Part shown: in pieces, positions 43,446 through 52,000 of the stretch
Numbering within the stretch: position 1 is the first letter of the stretch
How the letters are laid out: each line of letters begins with the position of its first letter
Assembly: GCA_934632155.1 (NCBI GenBank)
Contig: CAKTXZ010000002.1
Span: 62,001-126,000 of the forward strand
Direction: 5' to 3'
Length of the DNA: 64,000 nucleotides
Source: an uncultured Clostridia bacterium
GTDB lineage: Bacteria > Bacillota > Clostridia > Christensenellales > Aristaeellaceae
Program-made: the position numbers and the translations under genes
Notes under the pieces: model-generated
Database searches by the model: none
What the model was told of the DNA's origin: nothing
What the model saw: the letters and a program-made list of their open reading frames with translations, nothing else

Positions 43446-44072
43446 TTATACGATGGGCGCGCCTTCCAGCTGCTCGGGCGTAACGACGCCGTTATCCAGC
43501 GCGTTCTGCTTGAGCTCCTGATAAATGCCGGCGAAGGTCATGGAGCGATACGGGCCGACGTAGAGCACCTCCAGAATGCCGAAGGTCAGCGCGGAAAGAA
43601 GCGACCAGCCGATGAAGCTCAGCGCGGCGATGAAAATATCTATCTTATAGCCGTTTGTCATGCGCATGGAGAGCTTGAGCGCGTCCTTGGCCGAAACCTT
43701 GGGGCAGTCGATGAGGATGTAGGGCGTCAGGGAATAGGCGATGGCCTTGACGACGCCGGGAATCCACAGCAGGAGCGCCCACAGGAACGTCCACAGCAGC
43801 ATCCACAGATAGCCGCCCAGCCGATGCAGAAAATCGTCAAAGAGGGTGTTGAACCATTCGCCGACGGTTTTGAAAACGCCGTTGTAGCCGCAAACGAAAA
43901 AGCCGCAGCCGGCGATGGTGACGGCCGGCGTGAGCAGCGAGGCAAAGCCGAAGGTCAGCGCCGAAAGCGCGCCGGCGATAACGATCGTCAGCAGATAAAC
44001 GCAGATGCAGGCGCTGCGGTTCTGGGCCAATTGCGCCCTGGCAATTTCTTTAATTTCCTGACGTGTTCTCAT
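43446..44072 (-). CDS. DUF975 integral membrane protein
   Basis: A 208-residue membrane protein with about five predicted helices. It begins with the DUF975-type amphipathic stretch (RTRQEIKEIARAQLAQN). Hydrophobic segments follow: CICVYLLTIVIAGALSAL, LLTPAVTIAGCGFFVCGY, LWMLLWTFLWALLLWIPGVV, and FIGWSLLSALTFGILEVLYV. A typical internal motif is SLTPYILIDCPKVSAKDALKLS. AAAGGAAGAAG precedes the start. It lies 15 bp after a HAD gene. DUF975 proteins have no established function. Confidence 0.88.
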   Translation of the reverse strand: MRTRQEIKEIARAQLAQNRSACICVYLLTIVIAGALSALTFGFASLLTPAVTIAGCGFFVCGYNGVFKTVGEWFNTLFDDFLHRLGGYLWMLLWTFLWALLLWIPGVVKAIAYSLTPYILIDCPKVSAKDALKLSMRMTNGYKIDIFIAALSFIGWSLLSALTFGILEVLYVGPYRSMTFAGIYQELKQNALDNGVVTPEQLEGAPIV

Positions 44073-44086
44073 ATTGCTTCTTCCTT

Positions 44087-44719
44087 TCATGATTCGAGCA
44101 GCGTCCGCCGCAGGGCGTCCATATCCCTGAAACGGAACTGCGTCTGATAATCGGGATAAAAATTCTCGGGATCAAACAGCACGCAATGCATGCCGGCGTT
44201 TTTGCCCGCGTCGCAGTCGATATCGCGGTCGCCCAGCATGACGCATTCCTCCGGTGCGAGGCGATGCTTGCGCATGAGATAAATCAGCGCGTCCGGGGCA
44301 GGCTTGCTGGGAAAGCCGTCCGCGCTGGTTACGCCGTCGGCAAACAGGCTGCGCAGGCCGTCCGCCGCCAGCGCGTCGTACGCGCCGACGCCGCGATGGG
44401 TGTAGAGGTAATTTTGACCGCCGCCCGCCACCACGCCGCGCAGCGCCGCCCCTACGCCGGCATAGGGCCGCATGGTGTCCGGGCTTTCGCGCGCTTCCCA
44501 CGCGCGGTAGACGGCCATAAAGCGGTCGTAGGAAACGCCCGCAGGCTCGCCCCAGCGCTGCACCACGCTGCGCTGCGTGATTTTGACCTGACGGTACACA
44601 TCCTCCAGCGGCACGTCTATGCCCAGTTCGCTCAGCGCCCTTTGGCAGCAGCGGCTGATTCGCCCGTAGCTGTCGTACAGCGTGCCGTCAAAATCCCAGA
44701 AAAAGGCGCGAAAGATCAT
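44087..44719 (-). CDS. HAD-superfamily hydrolase (phosphoglycolate phosphatase-like)
   Basis: A 210-residue HAD subfamily I hydrolase. Motif I FFWDFDGTLYDS (Asp9/Asp11), motif II LYTHRG, Lys in SKPAPDALI and motif IV VMLGDRDIDCDAG. A four-helix cap lies between motifs I and II. The substrate is not indicated. It overlaps the mscL stop by 4 bp (ATGA), so it is translated with the channel gene, an arrangement with no obvious biochemical reason. Confidence 0.9.
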   Translation of the reverse strand: MIFRAFFWDFDGTLYDSYGRISRCCQRALSELGIDVPLEDVYRQVKITQRSVVQRWGEPAGVSYDRFMAVYRAWEARESPDTMRPYAGVGAALRGVVAGGGQNYLYTHRGVGAYDALAADGLRSLFADGVTSADGFPSKPAPDALIYLMRKHRLAPEECVMLGDRDIDCDAGKNAGMHCVLFDPENFYPDYQTQFRFRDMDALRRTLLES

Positions 44720-45171
44720 GCCTTTTTCTCTTCTGCGGGCAACTCGCTCGTGCAGTGCGGGCAGCGCGTGGCTTCCTTATCGACGCTCTGGCGGCAGAAG
44801 GGGCAGAGCCGCGGCGCAGGCGCGGGCGCGGCGGGCTTGCGCAGCTTGGCGACGAGCTTGACAAACAGGAAAATGCACAGAGCGATGAGCACGAAATCGA
44901 TCACGGTCTGCAGGAAGTTGCCGTAATTGAAGGTGGCCACGCCGGCAGCCTGCGCTTCTTCGATGGTCTGGAAGGTTCCCGGCCCCAGCGGCAGGAACAG
45001 CGCCGAGGTGTTGATGCCGCCCGTCAGCAGCGAAAGAACGGGCATGAACAGATCGTTCACCACGGAGGTGACGATTTTTCCGAACGCACCGCCGATCATC
45101 ACGCCGACCGCCATATCCACCACGTTCCCCTTGACCGCAAAATCCTTGAATTCCCGAAGCAGCTTTTTCAT
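44716..45171 (-). CDS. mscL: Large-conductance mechanosensitive channel MscL with C-terminal zinc ribbon
   Basis: A 151-residue MscL, a pentameric channel that opens under membrane tension to release solutes in osmotic downshock. The N-terminal helix MKKLLREFKDFAVKGNVVDMA, the pore helix VGVMIGGAFGKIVTSVV and the second helix VIDFVLIALCIFLFVKL are conserved. After a Pro/Ala linker the C-terminal bundle is replaced or extended by a zinc ribbon, CPFC (123-126) and CPHC (137-140). Such a tail is known in some Firmicutes MscL proteins but is unusual. Promoter at 45208-45236. Confidence 0.95.
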   Translation of the reverse strand: MKKLLREFKDFAVKGNVVDMAVGVMIGGAFGKIVTSVVNDLFMPVLSLLTGGINTSALFLPLGPGTFQTIEEAQAAGVATFNYGNFLQTVIDFVLIALCIFLFVKLVAKLRKPAAPAPAPRLCPFCRQSVDKEATRCPHCTSELPAEEKKA

Positions 45172-45207
45172 GCCGATTTCCCCTTCTTTTGTTTTTTACT
45201 TTGCTCC

Positions 45208-45236
45208 AGTATATCACGCGCGGTGCGTCTTCGCAA
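45208..45236 (-). promoter_or_regulatory. Sigma-A promoter of the mscL operon
   Basis: On the minus strand TTGCGA (45231-45236), a 17-bp spacer and TATACT (45208-45213), about 37 bp before the ATG. Confidence 0.65.
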
Positions 45237-45316
45237 GGGGGAGGGCGCGAAAGCGCGCGGGTTTCGTATGCGAAGCCCCAGACGGTTGACCTTTGCCACG
45301 CGAGGCATGCTCGCGC

Positions 45317-45345
45317 TTGTTTTTTGGCGCGCTTTATTATATAAT
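45317..45345 (+). promoter_or_regulatory. Sigma-A promoter of the LysR gene
   Basis: TTGTTT (45317-45322), a 17-bp spacer and a perfect TATAAT (45340-45345). An inverted repeat CGTGAT-GAGA-ATCACG (45353-45368) lies immediately downstream, a plausible autoregulatory site. Confidence 0.6.
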
Positions 45346-45399
45346 GAAAAAGCGTGATGAGAATCACGAAATGCATAAATTTTTTGAATGGAGCGGGCT

Positions 45400-46299
45400 A
45401 TGCTGGACGCGCGACTGGAAACCCTTTTGACCATCTGCGAAAAGAGCAGCTTTACCAAGGCGGCGGAGGCGCTGGCGTTGACGCAGCCGGCCGTCAGCCA
45501 TCATATGAAGATGCTGGAAAGCGAGCTGGGCGTGCATTTGTTTGTGCGCGCGCGCGGCGAGCTGAAGCTCACGCCCGAGGGCGAGATTGTGGCGCAGTAT
45601 GCCCGGCGCATGAAGGCGATGCAGGAAAAAATGCTGCGCGCGCTGGCGGACGCCGAGAAGCAGATGAGCAGCATTCGCGTGGGCATCACGCACACCGCCG
45701 AGAGCAATACCATCGCCGAGGTGCTGGCCAAATATACGGCTTCCACGCCGGGCATGCGCGTGACGATTATCACCGACACCATTCGGAATCTGTATGACAT
45801 GATCGATCACTACGAGGTCGACTTGGCCATCGTCGAGGGCAAAACGCAGGATCCGGAGCTCAACGCCCTGCTGCTGGATACGGATTATCTGGTCTGCGTG
45901 GTGTCCAACCACAGCGCGCTGGCGAAAAAGAGCATGGTGACGCTGGCGGACATTCAAAAGGAGCGCATGATTCTGCGCCTGCCCGGCTCCGGCACGCAAA
46001 ACCTGTTCCTGTCGCATCTGAAAAGCATGGGCCGCTCGATCGAGGAATTCAACGTCGTGCTGCAGGTGGATAACATCGCGACGATCAAGGATCTGATCCG
46101 TAAGGATTTGGGAATCTCGATTCTGGCGCGCAGCGCCTGTATGGACGAGCTGCGCAAGGGGAAGCTGACCGCGCTGCCCATCGAGAACCTGAGCATGGTG
46201 CGCGAAACCAATATTCTTTATCATAAGGATTTTTCTCATCCCGAGGTGCTGCAGGCGATTACGCGCCTGTATCAGGAAACCGCGCGTCAGTATCAGTGA
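45400..46299 (+). CDS. LysR-family transcriptional regulator
   Basis: A 299-residue regulator. The N-terminal helix-turn-helix (MLDARLETLLTICEKSSFTKAAEALALTQPAVSHHMKMLE-type pattern, residues 1-60) leads to a periplasmic-binding-like effector domain. GGAGCGGG is 6 bp before ATG 45400; the in-frame ATG at 45388 lacks a site. It is divergent from the mscL operon, and LysR proteins commonly control the divergent unit, so the 45.17-45.40 kb gap may hold shared operators. The effector is unknown. Confidence 0.92.
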   Translation: MLDARLETLLTICEKSSFTKAAEALALTQPAVSHHMKMLESELGVHLFVRARGELKLTPEGEIVAQYARRMKAMQEKMLRALADAEKQMSSIRVGITHTAESNTIAEVLAKYTASTPGMRVTIITDTIRNLYDMIDHYEVDLAIVEGKTQDPELNALLLDTDYLVCVVSNHSALAKKSMVTLADIQKERMILRLPGSGTQNLFLSHLKSMGRSIEEFNVVLQVDNIATIKDLIRKDLGISILARSACMDELRKGKLTALPIENLSMVRETNILYHKDFSHPEVLQAITRLYQETARQYQ

Positions 46300-46412
46300 T
46301 GTGCTTGGCGAAGGGCTGCGCCGTTTTTGCCCTTTCGCTGCCTGAATGGAACCGGCAACAGAGGGCGCTTGGCATAGGGCGCGTTTGGGGATGAATCGTA
46401 AAAATGTAAATT

Positions 46413-46450
46413 ATTACGAATAATAGTTGATTTTTTAATAAATTCGTAAT
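46413..46450. promoter_or_regulatory. Inverted repeat flanking the promoter of the SH3b/PG-binding gene
   Basis: ATTACGAAT (46413-46421) and ATTCGTAAT (46442-46450) are perfect reverse complements on either side of the -35 box. The left arm is part of TGTAAA-TTATT-ACGAAT, which faintly resembles a WalR box. The region is strikingly AT-rich for this genome. Confidence 0.5.
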
Positions 46451-46455
46451 ATAAT
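46427..46455 (+). promoter_or_regulatory. Sigma-A promoter of the SH3b/PG-binding gene
   Basis: TTGATT (46427-46432), a 17-bp spacer and a perfect TATAAT (46450-46455), 42 bp before the ATG. The second arm of an inverted repeat overlaps its spacer and -10. Confidence 0.75.
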
Positions 46456-46496
46456 GCAATTGTGTGAATCTGAACGAAAGTGTAGGTGAACCATCC

Positions 46497-47771
46497 ATGA
46501 AGAGCATTCGGCGTATTGCGGCGCTTTTTCTGGCCATAACGCTTCTGCTGAGCGCGCTGCCCGAGGCCCTTGCAGCCACTGCAAGCTATACGGGCACGAT
46601 CAATGAAAACGATGTGTTTTTTCGCACCGGCGCCTCGACGGACGCGGCGTTTCATTGCCGGCTGAAAAAAAACACCAAGGTGACGGTCACGGGGGTACGC
46701 GGCAATTTTTATGCCGTTACGTATAACCGTCTGGCGGGCTATGTAATGAAGAAATACGTCACGCTTTCCGCTTCGGCGAAAAGGGCGCTGGAGGGCGCTT
46801 CCATCCAGGTGGACAGCAAGATTACCTCCGCCAAGACCATCGCCCAGATTGGCTCCGCGCCCAAGGCGACCTCGCGGGGATCAAGCGGCGCGGACGTGGC
46901 GAAGCTGCAGCAGGCGCTGAAGATTAAAAAGTATTATACCGGCACGGTGGACGGCAAATATGGCGATAATACCGTCGCCGCCGTGAAAAAGTATCAAAAG
47001 GCGGTCGGCCTGTCGCAGACGGGGAAGGCGGACAGCACGACGATTAAAAAGCTGTTCAATACGTCCGCTTCCTCCAATACCACGACCGTAAAAACCGACC
47101 CGAAGATGAACGGCATTACCGCGATTTCCCAGATCACCGTGCCCAATACCACCCGCAAGGGCGACAGCGGCAAGCACGTGCTGGCGCTGCAGCAGGCGCT
47201 GAAGATCAAGGGCTATTATACCGCGCCCATCGACAGCAAGTACGGCGACCAGACGGCCGCGGCCGTTCGGGCCTTCCAGAAGGCGAAGGGGCTGGCGCAG
47301 GACGGCGTGGCCGGCAACGCCACCATTAAGGCGCTCTTTGGCAAGAACGCCGCGAACTATACCTTCAAGACCGAGCGGCTGGATTGGTTCAACGGCGGAA
47401 GCAGCGTGATTCCCAAAGGCGCGACCTTCACGGTGAAGGATGTGTCTACCGGCAAAACCTTCCGCTGCCGCCGCTGGTCCGGCGCGAACCATATGGACAG
47501 CGAGCCGCTTACCGCAACGGACACAGCGACGATCAAGGCGATTTACGGCGGGAGCTTTAGCTGGACGCGCCGCGCCATTCTGGTGCAGTATAACGGCCAT
47601 GTATACGCCGCGTCCATGAACGGCATGCCCCACGGCACCACCACCATTTCCTCCAACGGCTTCGACGGACATTTCTGCATCCATTTCTATAACAGCCGCA
47701 CCCATGAAACCAACCATGTGGACGAGGCGCATCAGAACTGCGTTGCCCGCGCCATGAACGCCACGTGGTGA
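46497..47771 (+). CDS. Exported SH3b / double peptidoglycan-binding protein with a distinctive C-terminal domain
   Basis: A 424-residue exported protein. Signal peptide residues 1-27 (ending PEALAA), SH3b domain about 30-90 (NDVFFRTGASTDAAF), and two PG_binding_1 domains about 128-190 and 220-283 (SSGADVAKLQQALKIKKYY; KHVLALQQALKIKGYY). A C-terminal domain of about 130 residues follows with RLDWFNGG, RRWSGANHMDSEP, FDGHFCIHFYNSRTHE and VDEAHQ. I do not recognise the last domain by name, but its invariant-looking His/Cys motif suggests catalysis, perhaps on peptidoglycan. Start 46497 follows GTAGGTGA. Confidence 0.8.
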   Translation: MKSIRRIAALFLAITLLLSALPEALAATASYTGTINENDVFFRTGASTDAAFHCRLKKNTKVTVTGVRGNFYAVTYNRLAGYVMKKYVTLSASAKRALEGASIQVDSKITSAKTIAQIGSAPKATSRGSSGADVAKLQQALKIKKYYTGTVDGKYGDNTVAAVKKYQKAVGLSQTGKADSTTIKKLFNTSASSNTTTVKTDPKMNGITAISQITVPNTTRKGDSGKHVLALQQALKIKGYYTAPIDSKYGDQTAAAVRAFQKAKGLAQDGVAGNATIKALFGKNAANYTFKTERLDWFNGGSSVIPKGATFTVKDVSTGKTFRCRRWSGANHMDSEPLTATDTATIKAIYGGSFSWTRRAILVQYNGHVYAASMNGMPHGTTTISSNGFDGHFCIHFYNSRTHETNHVDEAHQNCVARAMNATW

Positions 47772-47849
47772 CGAAGCCGAGGGGACAGCCTTTTTCCGGG
47801 TCGCCGGCGCGCGGCCTTTCGGATTCCCGCTGAAAACTGCATAAAGTGT

Positions 47850-47894
47850 ACGCCCCGCTTATCCGGCAGCCGTCGGCAAAGCGGGGCGTTTTTT
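47850..47894 (+). terminator. Rho-independent terminator of the SH3b/PG-binding gene
   Basis: ACGCCCCGCTT (47850-47860) and AAGCGGGGCGT (47879-47889) are perfect arms, followed by a run of six T. Confidence 0.9.
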
Positions 47895-47945
47895 GTCGCG
47901 CTGGCCTTGATCGAGGCCGGGATGGATGCGGAAAATCGAGGCGTG

Positions 47946-48179
47946 GATCAAAGCAATGAAACGCGGCGAAAGGCCTTTGACAGCCCGCGGCGCCTCGAAA
48001 AGCTGCAGACAAATTGGCGGGATGCATGCAGGGCGGCCAGCCCTTATTTTCATTCGGATCGCCCGGCCTGGCCGGACGGGGAGCGCCTGCGGAGCGTTCA
48101 TCCTGTTTCCCTTGGCATGTGGGACAAGGCCCTTTATCCTGCATGGAGTGTATTCAAAAGCGCGGCTTTCCGACGCGCA
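47946..48179 (+). repeat. Dispersed intergenic structured repeat, copy C
   Basis: The plus-strand copy. It aligns with the reverse complement of 36863-37105 through AAAGCAATG, CAGCCCTTATTTTCATT, TCGCCCGG, GGACAAGGCCC, CATGGAGTGT and TTCAAAAGCG. Hairpins at the same positions are kept although the sequences differ (CCCGGCC-T-GGCCGG here). It sits between two converging genes, downstream of a separate terminator. Confidence 0.7.
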
Positions 48180-48286
48180 AAAGGCTGCCGAAAAGATGCT
48201 TCGACAGCCTCAGACCGGCCCTTGCACGGCGCTTAATTGCTTTTTCCCATTTTGAGTGCCTGCTGCGGACAGGCATCCGCTGGGCG

Positions 48287-49066
48287 TTATGGGGCGGTGC
48301 TTTTCTCCTGCGCGCGGGGCGGCAGATGATAAATGCGCCGAATTTCGTCGGTATCCGTACCGTCGGGCTGATGGACGATGAGCGGCGGCTCTACGATAAC
48401 GCCTGCGTGAACGTCCAGCATGGCCTCCATCAGGACGAGCCGGGCGGGGCGGGCAGCGTTGCCGTGCACGAAGCGCAGGCGCTTGAGCTCCAGCCGATGC
48501 CGCCTGAGCGTTGCCGTCGCGTCGGTCAGGCGGGCGACGGGCAGCATCAGGCACAGCCGCGCCCGGCTGCGCAGCAGCCATTCCGCCGCCGCGGCTACAT
48601 CCTCCAGTGTGCAGAGGGTTTCGTGCCGCGCGCCGCGAAGCGCCGCGTCGGGGCTGGGAATGGCGGCTCTTTCGGGACTGTAGGGCGGGTTGCAGATGAC
48701 CAGCTGATAGGCGGCGTGCGGCAGGAATTCGCGCACCCTGCGCAGATCCTGCCGGTGAATGCTGACGACGTGCTGCAGGCCGTTGAGCGCAACGCTGCGC
48801 GCCGCGCGGTCGGCTGCGTCCGGCTGAATCTCCACGGCGTCACAGTGAAGGCCGTCGGCGCGGGCGGACAGCAGCAGCGGCAAAATGCCTGTGCCGGTGC
48901 CCAAATCGCATACGCGCATGCCGTTTTTGACGCGCGCAAAATCCGCCAGCAGCACCGCGTCCATGCCGAAGCGGAACGCATCGGGGGACTGAATGATGCG
49001 CAGCGCCTTAAACTGCAAATCGTCGATTCGTTCGCCGGGAAGGAGCAGGGACGCTTCGTCAATCAT
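48287..49066 (-). CDS. tRNA1(Val) (adenine-37-N6)-methyltransferase family protein (TrmN6/YabB)
   Basis: A 259-residue SAM-dependent methyltransferase. Motif I is CDLGTGTGILPLLLSA, and the catalytic NPPY motif of N6-adenine and related methyltransferases is present (VICNPPYSPE). The N-terminal DDLQFKALRIIQSPDAFRFGMDAVLLADF block is diagnostic for the YabB/TrmN6 family, which methylates A37 of tRNA1-Val in E. coli; in Firmicutes the tRNA target is less certain. Its start overlaps the SpoIID-gene stop by 8 bp, so it is probably expressed from the same transcript. Confidence 0.92.
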   Translation of the reverse strand: MIDEASLLLPGERIDDLQFKALRIIQSPDAFRFGMDAVLLADFARVKNGMRVCDLGTGTGILPLLLSARADGLHCDAVEIQPDAADRAARSVALNGLQHVVSIHRQDLRRVREFLPHAAYQLVICNPPYSPERAAIPSPDAALRGARHETLCTLEDVAAAAEWLLRSRARLCLMLPVARLTDATATLRRHRLELKRLRFVHGNAARPARLVLMEAMLDVHAGVIVEPPLIVHQPDGTDTDEIRRIYHLPPRAQEKSTAP

Positions 49067-52000
49067 ACCACGAAAACTCCAGAAATTCTCGCATGCAATA
49101 GCCCGCTTGGCCGTCGTATTCCACGGCGCACCATGTATCGCCCACGGCGGTGATGGAAAGGTAATCGTATTTGGGCATCTGGCAGAGAACCGGCGCGGCG
49201 GTAGAGCATGCGCCGCGCAGGTTGACTGAGCTGCCGCTCCGGGGCATGACGCGGCCGGAAAGCGGCTCGGCGAGGACAGTCAGCTGCTCGTTCATTCCGC
49301 CGGGAATCGCCGTAGGCACGGCGGTAGGCACGGCCGTGGGCGCGGGGGAGGCGGCGAAGCTGAGAAAACGGGTCATAACATAGCCGGTTTTTTCGTTGTA
49401 GCTGACCATGCACCATTGGCTGCCGCGGCTCAGGACGGGCACTCGCGCGTACTGCGGAATGGTCAGCAGCACCCGCGCGCTGCCGCTGGGCATTTCGCGC
49501 AGGTTCAGCGAGCCGGAGGCGGTGGTCACCTGCGCGTAGAGCGTGCCCCCGGGCGCAGCGGTGGGAACGGCGGTCGGCCGCGCGGTGGGGATGGCAGTGG
49601 GCATGGGCGCGCCGCCCGGCAGGAAGGTAAGGAAGCGGGTCATGACGTAGCCGGTTACGCCGCTGTAGGTGATTTTGCACCAGACGGCGCCGCGCTCCCG
49701 CACGATCACCGCTTCATTCATGGCGATGGTGCGCAGCACCTGCCCGCTTTCGGAGGGCGCTGCGCGCAGGTTCAGCGAGCCGGAATCTGTCGTTACGCGG
49801 GCGACGGAGCCGTCCGTCTGGGGCGCTTCGGTCGGCCGCGGCGTGGGCTGCGGCGCGGGCGCTTGCGTCGGGGCGAGCTGATCGGACAGGAAGGAAAGGA
49901 ACGAGGACATGACATAGCCCGTCTGGCCGGCATAGCTTGTTTTACACCAGACCGTGCCGCGCTCCTGCAGCGCGATTAATTCGTACTGCGGAATGGTGCA
50001 GAGCACCTTGGCGTTGGCGCGCGGGGCTTGGCGCAGGTTCAGAGAGCCTGAAACCGTGGTGACGCGCGCGTACTGCACGCCGTCCGGCGCGGGCGCGGAG
50101 GTGGGCTGCGCAATGGCGGTGGGCACGGCGGTGGGGGCGGGCGCGGAGGCGAAGGAAAGGAAACGCGTCATGACGTAGCCGGTATAGCCGCCGTAGGAGG
50201 TTTTGCACCACACGTCGCCGCGATCGAGGATCGGGATGGTGGCGTATTGCGGAATGGTGCGCAGCACGCGGCCGTTGGCGGTCGCCGTTGCGCGTAGGTT
50301 CAGCGAGCCGGAGGCCGTGACCACCTGCGCGTAGAGCGGGCCGGCGGGAGCGGCGGTGGGCTGCGGAATCGCGGTGGGGAGCGGCGTTTGCGCGTCCGAA
50401 AGGAAGAAAAGGAAACGCGTCATGACATAGCCGGTGCGTCCGGCGTAGACGATTTTGCTCCACGTGCCGCCGCGCTCGAGCACGGACAGCGCTGTGTTTT
50501 GCGGAATGGTGCACAGCACGCGCGCCGCGTCGGAGGCCGTTTCGCGTAGGTTCAGCGAACCCTGCGGCGTAACGACGCGCGCCTGCAGCCCGGAGGCGCC
50601 GGGGACGCTCGTCGGCGCCGGGGTCAGCGCGGAGGCGGAAATGCGGCGAATGCTCAGGTACGCGGTGGAAACATAACCCGCGCGCAGGCCGTATTGCACG
50701 TATGCCCAGCTGTCCGTCAGGGACAGGATGGGCACGACCGTGCCGCCGGGAATGGTCGTCAGCACGCTGCCGCTCATGGAGGCGGCGCTGCGCAGGTTCA
50801 GCGCGCGGCTGTTGATAACCGTGCCGTGGCCGACGAGCTGCGTGGGCGTACGGTCGGTATAGGCGGGAACGCCGCCGTATACCGTGACGGCGGATTGCGG
50901 CACATAGCCGCACAGCACGCCGTAGGCGACCAGATAATCGCTGCCCGCGGCGGCGCAGAGCGTAACGGACGCGCCGCGCGGCAGAGTGACGATTGCTTCG
51001 CCGCCGGAGGGCGCGCTGCGCAGGGCGGTTTCGGCTACGGTGACGGCCGAGCCGTCCTTTGCGCCGTCGATGGGCGCGGGCGTAACGGAGATAATTTCCT
51101 CCGTGCTGTCCTGCCCGTCGACGATCGGGCTGAGGATAGAGCGATTGAGCGTGTACTGCACGCGCCGGCAACCGTCGAAATAAAAGGCGAGAATCTGGTC
51201 GTAGGTATACCCCAGCTGCGCCATATACATCGCGCCGCGCTGGCTCATGCCGATGCCGTGGCCGTAGCGGCGGGCGAAAACGGTGAAGCCGTTCGCCGTT
51301 CGCTCTACAGACCACAGCTCGTTCCTGCCCTTGTTGATGCCCATGCCCATGGGGCCTTCCAGCTCGTTGAAGATGTCAAAGGTCAATCGTCCCGTATAGC
51401 TTCTTCCGCCCAGCGTGTAGGAAACGGTGAAATCCATTTTGGTATACAGGCGGCTGGGCGAAGCGTATTTGGGCGTATGCGGCGTTATGTTGGAAACGCC
51501 CGTTACGCTCGCGCCGCCGCCGTAGGCCGCGGCGGCCTTGGCGTTGAGCAGGCTTTGCAGGGCGGCGCTTGACTGCGTGCCGCTGGCGCTGACGGAGAAG
51601 GAGCGCTTGGGCGACGCGGGGTTAGCCAGATCGTAGGGGTCGTCCTTGACGGAGAGGTATTGACAGGCGTTGGAGTTCCACGCGTTCTTGACCGATTCGG
51701 TCTGTCCGCCGTTGGAGGCGGTGTAGTAGGTGGCGGTAAAGGCGGAGCCGTTCATGGCGACGATGCCGCGCGTGGCGTCAATGGCGGCGACGCAGTTGGC
51801 GTTGCCCGACGGCGTGCCGGAATACACCTGATCGGACGTGGTATCCACCACGTCGTACAGGGCGTTTTGCGACGCGCTCATGGCGCGCATGGTATAGGTG
51901 CGCGCGGCGACGGCCTGCGCCTTGAGAGCCTCCAGCCCGGAGCTGTTGCCCATTTCATAGGGCAGCACGCCGTAGAGATAATCCTCCATATAAATGTAAG

